From the NCBI GenBank assembly GCA_937870755.1, contig CALMZV010000012.1, positions 1 through 64,000 of the forward strand: a stretch of 64,000 nt of DNA. Reading direction: 5' to 3'. The stretch comes from an uncultured Methylocystaceae bacterium. Its GTDB lineage: Bacteria; Pseudomonadota; Alphaproteobacteria; Rhizobiales; Beijerinckiaceae. The notes beneath the pieces are model-generated. The model did not search any database. It was given only the letters and a program-made list of their open reading frames with translations, and was not told where the DNA came from. The translations under genes were made by a program, and so were the position numbers. Of this stretch, positions 9,151 to 18,847 are shown one piece after another (positions within the stretch are counted from its first letter, which is position 1; each line of letters opens with the position of its first letter).

Positions 9151-10395
9151 TCACGAAAACATTCTCTCGGCGCGCGCGAGCGCTTCGGCCAGCGCATCGA
9201 CTTCCGCCATCGTGTTGTAAAGCGCGAACGAGGCGCGGCAGGTGGAGGTGACGCCGAACCGATCGAGCAGTGGCATGGCGCAATGCGTGCCCGCCCGCAC
9301 CGCGACCCCGGAGCGGTCGATGATGGTGGCGATGTCGTGCGCGTGCGCGTTCGTCATCTCGAACGAGACAATCGGTCCCTTGTCGCGCGCGCGGCCGATG
9401 AGCCGCAGCGAATTGATCGCGCCGAGCCGCTCCATGGCGTAAGCGGTGAGCGCGGCCTCATGCGCGCGGATCGCGGGCCGGCCCACGCGCTCGACATAGT
9501 CGAGCGCGGCGCCGAGACCGATCGCCTCCACGATCGGCGGCGTGCCCGCCTCGAACCGGTGCGGGGGCGCATTGTAGGTCACCCGGTCGCGCGCGACCGT
9601 TTCGATCATTTCGCCGCCGCCGGCGTAGGGGCGCATCGCCTCCAGCCACTTGCGCTTGCCGTAGAGCACGCCGACGCCCGTCGGCCCGTAAACCTTGTGC
9701 CCGGTGAAGACGTAGAAATCGGCGTCGAGAGCGCGCACGTCGACATCGAGATGCACGGCGCCCTGCGAGCCGTCCACCAGCACGGGAATGTTGCGCGCGT
9801 GGGCGATGCGCACGATGTCGGCGACCGGCGTCTGCGTGCCCAGCACGTTCGACATGTGGGTGATGGCGACGATCTTCGTTTTCGGCGTCAACGCGCGCTC
9901 GAACGCTTCGAGCGAGAATTCGCCCTCCTCGTTCACATCCACCCATACCAGCGCCGCGCCGTTGCGTTCGCGATGGAAGTGCCACGGCACGATGTTGGAG
10001 TGATGCTCCATGATCGAGAGCACGATCTCGTCGCCCGGCCCGATATGATCGGCGCCGAAAGATGCGGCCACGAGATTGATCGCCTCCGTGGCGCCGCGCG
10101 TGAAGACGATTTCCTCCACGTTCTCGGCGTTGAGAAAGCGGCGAACGGTCTCGCGCGCCGCCTCGTAGGCGTCGGTCGCCGCGTTGGCGAGATAGTGCAG
10201 GCCGCGATGCACGTTGGCGAATTCGTGTTCGTAGACGTGCGACATGCGCGCGATGACGGCGCGCGGCTTCTGGGCGGATGCGGCGTTGTCGAGATAGACC
10301 AGCGGCTTGCCGTAGGGCTTCTCCGCGAGAATCGGAAAATCCGCGCGCAGCGCCGCGACATCGTAGGGCGCGGCGATTTTCTCGCGCGCGTTCAT
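9151..10395 (-). CDS. sufS: Cysteine desulfurase, SufS type
   Basis: PLP enzyme that removes sulfur from L-cysteine as a persulfide for Fe-S cluster building. The 414 residues include the PLP lysine in FTGHKVYGPTG (Lys234) and the active-site cysteine in RAGTHCAMPLL (Cys372), the group II (SufS/CsdA) pattern. The ATG at 10395 overlaps the sufD stop as ATGA. No SufE gene is nearby, so the sulfur acceptor must be encoded elsewhere or be SufB directly. It is one of two cysteine desulfurases in this operon; the other is at the 5' end and belongs to the NifS/IscS group. Confidence 0.96.
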   Translation of the reverse strand: MNAREKIAAPYDVAALRADFPILAEKPYGKPLVYLDNAASAQKPRAVIARMSHVYEHEFANVHRGLHYLANAATDAYEAARETVRRFLNAENVEEIVFTRGATEAINLVAASFGADHIGPGDEIVLSIMEHHSNIVPWHFHRERNGAALVWVDVNEEGEFSLEAFERALTPKTKIVAITHMSNVLGTQTPVADIVRIAHARNIPVLVDGSQGAVHLDVDVRALDADFYVFTGHKVYGPTGVGVLYGKRKWLEAMRPYAGGGEMIETVARDRVTYNAPPHRFEAGTPPIVEAIGLGAALDYVERVGRPAIRAHEAALTAYAMERLGAINSLRLIGRARDKGPIVSFEMTNAHAHDIATIIDRSGVAVRAGTHCAMPLLDRFGVTSTCRASFALYNTMAEVDALAEALARAERMFS

Positions 10396-11708
10396 GGCCT
10401 GCGCTCCGCAACGCGACGCGCAAGCCATTCGCGCGCCTCCTGCGCGAAAATATCGCGCAGCGTTTCGTCGGTCACGAAATCGATCGCCTCGTTGGCGAAG
10501 GCTTCGAGCAGCAGCGCCTCCGCTTCCGCACGCGGCAGGCCGCGCGCCTGAAGATAGAAGATCTGGTCCTCGTCGAGCTGGCCGACCGTCGCGCCATGGC
10601 CGCACACCACGTCGTCAGCGAAAATCTCCAGCTCCGGCTTGTTGTACATGGCCGCGCCTTCGGCCAGCACCAGCGCCTGGCTCTTCATCGCGCCGTCGGT
10701 CTTCTGCGCATGCTGACGCACGCAGACCTGGCCCTGATAGACGCCCGTCGCCTCGCCGTCGAGAATGTGGCGGTAGAACTCGCGGCTGACGCCATAAGGC
10801 AGCGCGTGGTCGACGACGAGCGTCGTGTCGGCATGCTCGCGCCCGCGCAGCAGCGAAAGGCCGCGCAGGCCGAGCGTTGCGCGCTCGCCGTCGAGATGTG
10901 CGAAAATCTGCCGGCGCACCAGGCCGCCGTCGGCGACGAGGCAGAACGAGTTGAACGTCGCGTCGCGCTGAAGCGTCGCCAGCAGCGAATGCAGTTGCAT
11001 GGCGCCTGCGCCCTCGTAACCGACATGAGCGACATGCTCCAGTTCGGCGCCCTCGCCCACGCGCAGCACGAGCGCGTCATGGCTCTGGATTTCGGCGACC
11101 GGGCTGTCGGCGATCTCGACGATGCGCGCGCGCGCGCCGGCGCCGACATCGACCAGCGAGCGCACGAAGGCCGCATGCGGCGCGCCGCCGGACATGAGCG
11201 TGACGAGCGCGATGTTGCGTTCGACGACCGCGCCCGGCGCGATGCGCACGACGACGCCGTCCTGCATCATGGCGGCGTTGAGCGCGACGATGGAATCGTC
11301 GTCGCCCAGCCCCTTCGGCGCCAGAAGCGAAACGATGTCGTCCGCGACGAGCGCCGCGGCGAGCGATTGCACGGCGACGCCCTCGGGCAGCGCGTCCATG
11401 TCGGACAGGTCCGGACGGAACGCGCCGTCGAGCACGACGAGGCGCGTCGCCGCGCCGATCCGGAGCGCGGCCAGGCGCGCGCGCGCGCCTTCGACCGCCG
11501 CCGAATCCGGCGCGCGCGTCGGCAGCGCCGTGCGCAACAGGCCGCGCAGATCCGTGTAATGCCAGGATTCGATGCGCCGGTGCGGCAGGCCCGCCATCGC
11601 GAAACGCGCGAAGGCCGCCTTACGCCAGTCGGCTTGCGCCGGCGCCCGATCCCATGCCGCGATCAGCGCGGCTTCCGCATCGGTGCGCACTTGCTTCAGT
11701 TCGCCCAT
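10392..11708 (-). CDS. sufD: Fe-S cluster assembly protein SufD
   Basis: Scaffold partner of SufB in the SufB-SufC2-SufD complex, where it supports iron entry and cluster formation. The 438 residues end in the SufBD beta-helix core (YNKPELEIFADDVVCGHGATVGQL) and the helical tail beginning DQIFYLQARGLPRAEAE. The N-terminal part is diverged as usual for SufD. It starts at ATG 11708, overlapping the sufC stop as TGATG, and ends overlapping sufS, so all three are translationally linked. Confidence 0.96.
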   Translation of the reverse strand: MGELKQVRTDAEAALIAAWDRAPAQADWRKAAFARFAMAGLPHRRIESWHYTDLRGLLRTALPTRAPDSAAVEGARARLAALRIGAATRLVVLDGAFRPDLSDMDALPEGVAVQSLAAALVADDIVSLLAPKGLGDDDSIVALNAAMMQDGVVVRIAPGAVVERNIALVTLMSGGAPHAAFVRSLVDVGAGARARIVEIADSPVAEIQSHDALVLRVGEGAELEHVAHVGYEGAGAMQLHSLLATLQRDATFNSFCLVADGGLVRRQIFAHLDGERATLGLRGLSLLRGREHADTTLVVDHALPYGVSREFYRHILDGEATGVYQGQVCVRQHAQKTDGAMKSQALVLAEGAAMYNKPELEIFADDVVCGHGATVGQLDEDQIFYLQARGLPRAEAEALLLEAFANEAIDFVTDETLRDIFAQEAREWLARRVAERRP

Positions 11709-12463
11709 CAGGCCGCCTCGCCCACGAAATCGCGATAGCCGTGTTTCTCCAGCTCCAGCGCCAGTTCCGGCCCGCCCGTTTTCACGATCCGGCCGCGCGC
11801 CATCACATGCACCGTGTCCGGTTTGATGTAGTCGAGCAGGCGCTGATAGTGCGTAATGACCAGAATGGCGCGGTCGGGGGCGCGCAGCGCGTTCACGCCG
11901 TCGGCGACGATGCGCAGCGCGTCGATGTCGAGGCCGGAGTCGGTCTCGTCGAGGATCGCCAGTTTCGGCTGCAACAGCGCCATCTGGAGAATTTCCATGC
12001 GCTTCTTCTCGCCGCCGGAAAAGCCAACGTTGAGCGGACGTTTCAGCATGTCCTGATCGATGCCGAGCTTCTTGGCGGCTTCGCGCACACGCTTCATGAA
12101 TTCGGGCGTCTGCAATTCCTTCTCCCCGCGCGCGCGCGCCTGCGCGTTCAGCGCGGCCTTCAGGAACGTCATGGTCGCGACGCCGGGAATTTCGATCGGG
12201 TACTGGAACGCGAGAAACAGGCCATTGTTGGCGCGCTCGGTCGCGTCCATCTCCAGCACGCTCTCGCCGTCGATCAGAATGTCGCCGCCCGTGACCTCGT
12301 AGTCTTCCTTGCCGGAGACGACATAGGACAGCGTCGATTTTCCGGAGCCGTTCGGCCCCATGATCGCGGCGACCTCACCGTTCTTCACGGTGAGGGAGAG
12401 GCCGTTGATGATCTGCTTGTCTTCGTCCGCCAGCTTGACGGCGAGGTTTCTGATTTCGAGCAT
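11708..12463 (-). CDS. sufC: Fe-S cluster assembly ATPase SufC
   Basis: ABC-type ATPase that drives conformational change of the SufBCD scaffold. The 251 residues contain Walker A (MGPNGSGKST), the ABC signature (GFSGGEKKR), Walker B (LAILDETDSGLD) and the switch His (ITHYQR). It is a soluble ABC protein without membrane partner. About 65 bp separate it from the sufB stop, the only real gap among the core suf genes, so a processing or regulatory point there is possible but none is evident. Confident call. Confidence 0.97.
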   Translation of the reverse strand: MLEIRNLAVKLADEDKQIINGLSLTVKNGEVAAIMGPNGSGKSTLSYVVSGKEDYEVTGGDILIDGESVLEMDATERANNGLFLAFQYPIEIPGVATMTFLKAALNAQARARGEKELQTPEFMKRVREAAKKLGIDQDMLKRPLNVGFSGGEKKRMEILQMALLQPKLAILDETDSGLDIDALRIVADGVNALRAPDRAILVITHYQRLLDYIKPDTVHVMARGRIVKTGGPELALELEKHGYRDFVGEAA

Positions 12464-12528
12464 TCTTTCGTCCTATCGATTGCGGCTGGCGTCGGCGCCG
12501 TCGTGGCGCGCGCAGCGATGAGGCGAGC

Positions 12529-13998
12529 TCATCCGACCGAGCCTTCGAGCGAGATGGCGATCAGCTTCTGCGCCTCGACCGCGAATTCCATCGGCAACTG
12601 CTGGAGCACGTCGCGCACGAAACCGTTGACGATGAGGGCGGTCGCCTCCTCCTCCGACAGCCCGCGCTGCACGCAATAGAACAGCTGGTCCTCGGAGATC
12701 TTGGACGTTGTCGCCTCGTGCTCGAACACGGCCGTGGCGTTCTTGCTCTCGATATAGGGCACGGTGTGCGCGCCGCAGTCGTGGCCGATCAGCAGCGAGT
12801 CGCAATTGGTGAAATTGCGCGCGTTCGTCGCCTTGCGATGCGCGCTCACCAGCCCGCGATAGGTGTTGTTCGACCTGCCGGCGCTGATGCCTTTCGAGAT
12901 GATCCGGCTCGTCGTGTTGCGGCCGAGATGGATCATCTTGGTGCCCGAGTCCACCTGCTGGCGGCCGTTGGAAATGGCGATCGAGTAGAACTCGCCGCGC
13001 GATTCGTCGCCGCGCAGGATACAGGACGGGTATTTCCAGGTGATGGCGGAGCCCGTCTCCACCTGCGTCCAGGAAATCTTCGAGCGCGGGCCGCGGCAGT
13101 CGCCGCGTTTGGTGACGAAATTGTAGATGCCGCCCCTGCCCTCGCTGTCGCCGGGATACCAGTTCTGCACGGTCGAGTACTTGATCTCGGCGTCGTCGAG
13201 CGCGATCAGCTCCACCACGGCGGCGTGCAACTGGTTCTCGTCGCGCTGCGGCGCGGTGCAGCCTTCGAGATAGGACACATACGAGCCCTTGTCGGCGATG
13301 ATGAGCGTGCGCTCGAACTGGCCGGTGTTGCGCTCGTTGATGCGGAAATAGGTCGAAAGCTCCATCGGGCAGCGCACGCCCGGCGGAATGTAGACAAACG
13401 AGCCGTCGGAAAAGACCGCCGAATTGAGCGTGGCGTAGAAATTGTCGGTCACCGGCACCACGGAGCCGAGATATCGCCTCACCAGCTCCGGGTGCGCGTG
13501 GATCGCCTCCGAGATCGGGCAGAAGATGACGCCCGCCCTGGCCAGCTCCTCCTTGAAGGTGGTCGCCACGGACACCGAATCGAAAACCGCGTCGACCGCC
13601 ACTTTCGAGGTCTGGACACCGGCGAGAATTTCCTGCTCGCGCAGCGGAATGCCGAGCTTCTCGTATGTGCGCAGCAGCTCCGGGTCCACCTCGTCGAGCG
13701 ACTTGGGGCCGGGCGCGGACTTGGGCGCCGAATAGTAATAGAGGTCCTGGAAGTCGATCGGCGGATAGTCCACCCGCGCCCATTTCGGCTCGCGCATGGT
13801 CAGCCAGCGGCGGTAGGCGTCCAGCCGCCACTGCGTCATCCATTCCGGTTCGTTCTTCTTGCCGGAGATGAAGCGAACGATATCCTCGTTCAGCCCTTTC
13901 GGCGCCTTCTCGGATTCGATCTCGGTCACGAACCCGTATTTGTACGCATCCACGTCGATCGCCTTCACGCGATCGACGGTCTCTTTGACGGCCGCCAT
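12529..13998 (-). CDS. sufB: Fe-S cluster assembly scaffold SufB
   Basis: Main scaffold on which new Fe-S clusters are built. The 489 residues contain the SufBD core with [32 protein letters not shown] and [17 protein letters not shown], and the C-terminal [19 protein letters not shown] helix. The ATG at 13998 follows AGGAGAGGATT, a good ribosome site. It is downstream of the NifS-type desulfurase with a 77-bp gap. That gap is relatively AT-rich (TATGATATAGAGG on the minus strand) and could hold a second promoter or an iron-regulator site, but I see no recognisable RirA, Irr or IscR box. Confidence 0.97.
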   Translation of the reverse strand: MAAVKETVDRVKAIDVDAYKYGFVTEIESEKAPKGLNEDIVRFISGKKNEPEWMTQWRLDAYRRWLTMREPKWARVDYPPIDFQDLYYYSAPKSAPGPKSLDEVDPELLRTYEKLGIPLREQEILAGVQTSKVAVDAVFDSVSVATTFKEELARAGVIFCPISEAIHAHPELVRRYLGSVVPVTDNFYATLNSAVFSDGSFVYIPPGVRCPMELSTYFRINERNTGQFERTLIIADKGSYVSYLEGCTAPQRDENQLHAAVVELIALDDAEIKYSTVQNWYPGDSEGRGGIYNFVTKRGDCRGPRSKISWTQVETGSAITWKYPSCILRGDESRGEFYSIAISNGRQQVDSGTKMIHLGRNTTSRIISKGISAGRSNNTYRGLVSAHRKATNARNFTNCDSLLIGHDCGAHTVPYIESKNATAVFEHEATTSKISEDQLFYCVQRGLSEEEATALIVNGFVRDVLQQLPMEFAVEAQKLIAISLEGSVG

Positions 13999-14075
13999 AA
14001 TCCTCTCCTTCCCGGGCGCGGTTTCAAGGACCGCCGGTCGGATGTTCCTCTATATCATAGTCCCGCGCGCAAATG

Positions 14076-15221
14076 TCACGCCCGCCGTGCGTCGAGCCTT
14101 TCGATCGCGATGCGCAAAGCGCGCGTCGCCGCCGCGACATCCCCGGCCTGCGAGGTCCAGCCGAAGCTCGCGCGCAGCGCCCCGCCCGCCAGCGCGGGCG
14201 CGACGCCCATCGCCTCCAGCACATGGGACCGGCGCACCCTGCCGGAGGAGCAGGCCGCCCCGGAGGAGACCGCCACGCCCTCGATATCGAGCGCCATCAG
14301 CAACGTTTCGGCCGTCGCGGGGGGACAGGCGAAACAGATCGTATTGGGCAAACGCGGCGATCCGGCGCCGAACACCACCGCCTGCGGGACCAGCGCGGCG
14401 ATCTCCCGCTCGAACGCATCGCGCAGCGCACGCGTCCGCTCCGCCTCGGCCGGGCCCGTCATCATGAGCGCGGCCGCCGCCGCGCCGAAGCCCGCGATGG
14501 CCGGCACGTTCTCGGTGCCGGCGCGCAGACCCTTCTCCTGACCGCCGCCGCGCAGGAGCGGACGGTCGCAATGGAGCGCGCCGTCGGCCAGCGCCAGGGC
14601 CCCCGCCCCTTTCGGTCCGCCGATCTTGTGGGCGGAAAGCACGAGCATATCGGCGCCGGTCGCGGCGAAATCGCAAGGGACGCGGCCGGCGGCCTGCACC
14701 GCGTCGCAGACCAGCAGGCCGCCGAAGGCGTGGACGACCGCGGCGGCTTCGGCCACAGGCTGGACGACGCCCGTCTCGTTATTGGCCGCCTGAACCGCCA
14801 CCATGAGCGGCCGGCCGGCCGCTTTCAGCGCGGTCTCGAGGGCTGCGAGATCGAGCCGTCCGTCGGCGCCGACCGGCAGGCGCGCGGCCTCAGGGAAATC
14901 GTGGCCGTCGCGCGCGGCCGGATGTTCGGTCGCCGACAGCGCCAGCCCCTGCCAGGCGGCCGCGCCACGGCGCCACCACGGGCGCAGCGCGAGCGCGAGC
15001 GCCTCGGAGGCGCCGGAGGTGAAAATCACGTTGGACGCCCGCCCCCCGACGAGGGCGGCGACCTCGGCGCGCGCCGCATCGACCAGCGCGCGCGCGGCGC
15101 GGCCCTCGGCGTGAACCGAAGACGGATTGCCGAAAAGCTCGAGCGCGGCCAGCATCGCGTCGCGGGCCGCCGGGCGCAACGGCGTCGTCGCATTGTGGTC
15201 GAGATAGAAACGGGGCTTCAC
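14076..15221 (-). CDS. Cysteine desulfurase, NifS/IscS group
   Basis: 381-residue PLP-dependent desulfurase of group I: it begins YLDHNATTPLRP, carries the PLP lysine in VLSAHKIGGPKG (Lys199), and has the flexible cysteine loop SSGAACSSGRVRRSHVL with the persulfide cysteine. It heads the suf operon, divergent from the TRIC channel gene. Rhizobiales commonly place such a gene before sufB, so the operon has two sulfur donors; which supplies SufB and which serves tRNA thiolation or other uses cannot be told from sequence. iscS and nifS are possible names, but no other isc or nif genes are present. Confidence 0.94.
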   Translation of the reverse strand: MKPRFYLDHNATTPLRPAARDAMLAALELFGNPSSVHAEGRAARALVDAARAEVAALVGGRASNVIFTSGASEALALALRPWWRRGAAAWQGLALSATEHPAARDGHDFPEAARLPVGADGRLDLAALETALKAAGRPLMVAVQAANNETGVVQPVAEAAAVVHAFGGLLVCDAVQAAGRVPCDFAATGADMLVLSAHKIGGPKGAGALALADGALHCDRPLLRGGGQEKGLRAGTENVPAIAGFGAAAAALMMTGPAEAERTRALRDAFEREIAALVPQAVVFGAGSPRLPNTICFACPPATAETLLMALDIEGVAVSSGAACSSGRVRRSHVLEAMGVAPALAGGALRASFGWTSQAGDVAAATRALRIAIERLDARRA

Positions 15222-15267
15222 GCCGGCGGTTTAGCCGAACGGCCGGCCGAGGGAAAAGGAAAACGAC

Positions 15268-15906
15268 ATGGCGGCCCAGACTTTCGAATTGCCGCTGGCG
15301 CTCGACTATCTGGCGATCTTCGCCTGGGCGCTGTCGGGCGGGCTGGTGGGCGTGCGCAAGCGGTTCGACCTCGTGGGCGTGTTCATCACGGCGATGGCGT
15401 CCTCCATCGGCGGCGGGTTGATCCGGGACGGCGTGCTGCTGCAAAGGGTTCCGCCCGTTCTCACCAATAGCGCCTATCTGCCGATCATCGCGGTGGCGAC
15501 CGTGCTCGCCATCGTGCTCGCGCGGCGGCTCGACAGCGCGCGGCTGATCGAGAAGACGGTCGATCTCGTCGATTCCTTCGGCACGCCCGCCTTTGCGGTG
15601 GTGGGCGTGGAGGTCGCGTTGCAGGCCGGCCTGCCGCTGCCGGGAGTTCTGATGGTGGGCTGCGTGGCGGGCGTCGGTGGCGGCGTGCTGCGCGACATTC
15701 TGGTGCGCGAGCCGCCGGAGATCATGCAGCCGGGGCGCTATCTTGCGATTCTGGTGGCGCTCGCCTGCGCGCTCTATCTCGGGTTGACGCTCGGCTTGGG
15801 CCTGCCGCGCGCGCCGATGGCGTGGGTCGTGGTCGCGCTTTATTTCGCCGTGCGCGTGCTCACCATCCGCTACGACTGGCGCACGCGGCCGGTTCTGCCG
15901 GGGTGA
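15268..15906 (+). CDS. Trimeric intracellular cation channel family protein (TRIC/UPF0126)
   Basis: 212-residue integral membrane protein with about seven hydrophobic segments arranged as two repeats, each with a glycine-rich hairpin motif (SIGGGLIRD at 46-54 and VGGGVLRD in the second half). This is the bacterial TRIC channel signature; characterised prokaryotic TRIC proteins conduct K+ and Na+. Its physiological role here is unknown. AAGGAAAACG precedes the ATG. It is divergent from the cysteine desulfurase gene with only 46 bp between the starts, so the promoters must be very compact or overlapping. Confidence 0.92.
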   Translation: MAAQTFELPLALDYLAIFAWALSGGLVGVRKRFDLVGVFITAMASSIGGGLIRDGVLLQRVPPVLTNSAYLPIIAVATVLAIVLARRLDSARLIEKTVDLVDSFGTPAFAVVGVEVALQAGLPLPGVLMVGCVAGVGGGVLRDILVREPPEIMQPGRYLAILVALACALYLGLTLGLGLPRAPMAWVVVALYFAVRVLTIRYDWRTRPVLPG

Positions 15907-15956
15907 GCGCTCGCCTTTCGCGCGCGGGCCGCTAGATTGATCCGGGGAGAGCGAAG

Positions 15957-17168
15957 ATGGCCGTCGACATCAGGGCTGGCGCGAGCGCGGAGGACGTGCG
16001 CACGGCGATCGCGCCGATCTGGCGCTATTTCGGACTCGCGCCGACCGAGCAGGCGGTGGAGAATTTCACGGAACTCATCACGCCCGCGCGCTGCCTCATC
16101 GTGTGCGAGGAGGGCGCGCCGGTCGCCGGCTGCGGCGCCTTTCCGCTGGAGCTGACGACGCCGGGCGGGCGCGTCGCCTGCGCGGGGCTGACGATGGTCG
16201 GCGTTCACCCCGCGCACCGGCGGCGCGGTCTGCTGACGCGCATGATGCGCCGCTTCATCGACGACACGCACGCGCGCGGCGAGCCGGTCGCCTACCTTTG
16301 GGCGAGCGAGGAGAAGATCTACGGACGGTTCGGCTTCGGCCTCACGTCACTGTCGGGCGACGTGGAGATCTCGCGCGACCATGGGGCGTTCCTGGCCGCG
16401 GACGGCGCGCGCGGCCGGGTGCGGCTGGTTTCGCTCGCGGAGGCGCTCGGGCCGGCGCGCGCGATCTACGACGCGGTCGCGGCGGTGCGGCCCGGCATGT
16501 TCGCGCGCTCGGGCGAATGGCAGCGGCGGCGCGTGCTGGCGGACCTTTCCTGGCAGCGGGCGGGCGGCGGGGAGCTGACCTTCGCGCTCCTGGAGCTGGA
16601 CGGCGCGCCGGCGGCCTACGCGCTCTACCGGTTCAACCAGAAGATGACGCGCGGCGTTTCGACAGGCTCGGTCGTCGTGGTCGAGGCGATGGCGGTTTCA
16701 CCTGCCGCCACGCGCGCGATCTGGCGCTACCTCATCGACCTCGACTGGTATGCGACGCTCAAAGCCTCCTTCCTGCCGCAGGACCATCCGCTGATCCTGA
16801 TGGCGCAGGAGCCGCGTCGGCTGAACCTGACATTCCGGGACGGCTGCTGGCTGCGTCTGGTGGACGTCGGCGCGGCGCTGGCGGGGCGCGCCTACGGACC
16901 GGACGAAACGGTCCTCGAGCTTGCCGACGACTTCTGTCCGTGGAACGCCGGCCGCTGGAGGGTGGCGGCCGGCGGGGTCGCGCACACGCAGGCGCAGCCC
17001 GACATCCGGTGCGACGTCGCCGCCCTCGCGTGCGTCTATCTGGGCGGGTTCTCGTGGCGCGACCTCGTCGCCGCCGGGCGGGCCGTCGCGCGCGACGAAG
17101 CGGCGCTCGCGCGCGCTGACCGCACGTTCGAACGGCGCGGCGCGCCTTGGGTTCCAGAGATTTTTTGA
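15957..17168 (+). CDS. GNAT N-acetyltransferase, Eis-like
   Basis: 403 residues with the Eis layout. An N-terminal GNAT domain has the acetyl-CoA loop VGVHPAHRRRGLLTRMMRR (about 82-100). A second GNAT-like domain and a C-terminal sterol-carrier-like domain follow, ending with the terminal carboxylate at APWVPEIF that serves catalysis in Eis proteins. Mycobacterial Eis acetylates aminoglycosides and protein lysines; related proteins of environmental bacteria have unknown substrates. GGGGAGAGCGAAG precedes the ATG. It is 50 bp downstream of the TRIC gene on the same strand. Confidence 0.9.
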   Translation: MAVDIRAGASAEDVRTAIAPIWRYFGLAPTEQAVENFTELITPARCLIVCEEGAPVAGCGAFPLELTTPGGRVACAGLTMVGVHPAHRRRGLLTRMMRRFIDDTHARGEPVAYLWASEEKIYGRFGFGLTSLSGDVEISRDHGAFLAADGARGRVRLVSLAEALGPARAIYDAVAAVRPGMFARSGEWQRRRVLADLSWQRAGGGELTFALLELDGAPAAYALYRFNQKMTRGVSTGSVVVVEAMAVSPAATRAIWRYLIDLDWYATLKASFLPQDHPLILMAQEPRRLNLTFRDGCWLRLVDVGAALAGRAYGPDETVLELADDFCPWNAGRWRVAAGGVAHTQAQPDIRCDVAALACVYLGGFSWRDLVAAGRAVARDEAALARADRTFERRGAPWVPEIF

Positions 17169-17239
17169 AGCCGTCGCGCCTTCATGGCGACGTGCGCGCG
17201 CCTACATCGAAACCGAGGGCGCCGGGGCGGAGGGCGAGC

Positions 17240-17491
17240 ATGCTGGACCGGAAGACAGCCGAAACGAAGATCGCGGACATCGACGCCGCATTGCGCGGAC
17301 AGCCGGCGCGGACGCCGGTGGCGTTCGGGTTCGCGCTATTCGAGGCGCTCGTCAAACAGGGGCTGGTCAACGACGCGCTCGCCGCGCCCGGCGGCGAGGA
17401 AGGCGATGTGGCGGAGGCCACCAAATATCGCGACACCCATCCCGCACGGCTCGACACGAGCCTGCCGGACGACGGGTTCGCCGTCGGCTAG
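17240..17491 (+). CDS. Small hypothetical protein
   Basis: 83 residues from the ATG at 17240 (MLDRKTAETKIADIDAALRG), with GGAGGGCG just upstream. Predicted soluble, with helices in the first half (FGFALFEALVKQGLVNDALA) and a polar C-terminal half. No known family recognised. Coding character (high GC at third positions) matches the neighbours. It follows the acetyltransferase by 71 bp and may be co-transcribed. Confidence 0.6.
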   Translation: MLDRKTAETKIADIDAALRGQPARTPVAFGFALFEALVKQGLVNDALAAPGGEEGDVAEATKYRDTHPARLDTSLPDDGFAVG

Positions 17492-17582
17492 CGCCGCCAG
17501 ACGGGCGTTCGCCGCCGTTTTTGCTTGCTTTTCGCCCCAGCGCCTGTGGTAGACGACGCCCTTCGACGGAATTGGAGCGCGA

Positions 17583-18257
17583 ATGCCCGAGGTCATTTTC
17601 ACCGGTCCCGCAGGTCGTCTGGAAGGCCGTTTCCATCCCTCCAAGACGCGCGGCGCGCCGATCGCCATCATCCTGCACCCGCACCCGCAATTCGGGGGCA
17701 CGATGAACAACCAGATCGTCTACAATCTCTACTATGCGTTCGCCGAACGCGGCTTCTCCGTGCTGCGCTTCAATTTCCGGGGCGTGGGCCGCTCGCAGGG
17801 GGCGTTCGACCACGGCCAGGGCGAACTTTCCGACGCCGCCGCCGCGCTGGACTGGGCGCAGGCGATCAACCCGGAGGCGCGCGCCTGCTGGATCGCCGGC
17901 GTGTCGTTCGGCTCGTGGATCGGAATGCAACTGCTGATGCGCCGGCCGGAAATCGAAGGTTTCGTCTCGATCGCGCCGCCGGCCAACCGTTTCGATTATT
18001 CGTTCCTGGCGCCCTGCCCCTCCTCCGGCCTGTTCGTGCACGGCGATCAGGATCGCGTCGCCCCCATCAAGGAAGTGACGCCGCTGATCGAGAAGCTGAA
18101 GACGCAGAAGGGCATCGTCATCGAACATGCGGTGATCGAGGGCGCGAACCATTTCTTCGAGAACCGCGTGGAGCCGCTGATCGAGGAAGTCGGCGCGTAT
18201 CTCGACCGGCGCCTCGGCAACCCGCCGCGCGTGGTGGTGGCCTCGCGCAAGGATTGA
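17583..18257 (+). CDS. Alpha/beta hydrolase (dienelactone-hydrolase-like)
   Basis: 224-residue single-domain alpha/beta hydrolase. It begins with the HPHPQFGGTMNN oxyanion-side loop (32-43), followed by RFNFRGVGRSQG, the nucleophile elbow GVSFG (Ser108), the acid loop HGDQDRVAP, and the His in EGANHFF. This subgroup, often annotated as alpha/beta hydrolase or CocE/NonD family, is universal in alphaproteobacteria but has no defined substrate. No signal peptide, so cytoplasmic. It is convergent with the tlpA-like gene downstream. Confidence 0.9.
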   Translation: MPEVIFTGPAGRLEGRFHPSKTRGAPIAIILHPHPQFGGTMNNQIVYNLYYAFAERGFSVLRFNFRGVGRSQGAFDHGQGELSDAAAALDWAQAINPEARACWIAGVSFGSWIGMQLLMRRPEIEGFVSIAPPANRFDYSFLAPCPSSGLFVHGDQDRVAPIKEVTPLIEKLKTQKGIVIEHAVIEGANHFFENRVEPLIEEVGAYLDRRLGNPPRVVVASRKD

Positions 18258-18289
18258 ATGCGCGCGCGGCTTTTTCCGCGCTCGCTCGC

Positions 18290-18847
18290 TCAGGACAGCG
18301 CCGGCCTGATCACATCGCGGATTTTCGCGTCGTCGAGCTGGCCGTCGATGCGCAGCGCGATCCTTGGCCCCGGCGCCACGACGAGCGAGGCCGGCACGCC
18401 CCGCGCGCCGACGAGCCGCGCGAAATGGCCCCGCGAGTCGTCGCCGATGGCGGCGAACGGGTTGCCATGCTTGCTCAGGAATTCGCGCGCCGCATCGGGG
18501 CGGTCGCGATAGAGCGCGGCGTAAATGGGCGCGCGCGTCTCCATCGCAAGGCGCATGAGCAGCGGATGCTCCTCGCGGCACGGCGGGCACCACGAGGCGA
18601 ACAGCACGACCAGACGGGGCGTCGCGGAAAAGTCGCGCGCGCTCAGGCCCGGCGCCGGCGCGCCATTCGCGCCCGCTAGGCCGGCGACCGGCGGCAGGAC
18701 GAAATCGTCGAGTTTGAGCGGATTGAAAAACCGGCCGCCGATGTCGAGCCGTCGCCACGCGAGCGCGCCGACGGCCGCCGTCAGTCCCGTCGCGGCGCCC
18801 GCGAGAAGCGCGCGGCGCGCGATGGGCGTTTTCGTCGTATCGCTCAT
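18290..18847 (-). CDS. TlpA/DsbE-like membrane-anchored thioredoxin
   Basis: 185 residues. An N-terminal signal or anchor ([20 protein letters not shown], residues 9-28, with paired Arg) is followed by a thioredoxin fold with the active site SWCPPC (85-90) and a cis-Pro at GVPAS. Such proteins reduce disulfides in the periplasm, for example during cytochrome c maturation or copper-site assembly; the target here is unknown because no cyc or ccm genes are near. The ATG overlaps the anmK stop as ATGA, so it is coupled to anmK although the functions seem unrelated. Confidence 0.88.
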   Translation of the reverse strand: MSDTTKTPIARRALLAGAATGLTAAVGALAWRRLDIGGRFFNPLKLDDFVLPPVAGLAGANGAPAPGLSARDFSATPRLVVLFASWCPPCREEHPLLMRLAMETRAPIYAALYRDRPDAAREFLSKHGNPFAAIGDDSRGHFARLVGARGVPASLVVAPGPRIALRIDGQLDDAKIRDVIRPALS

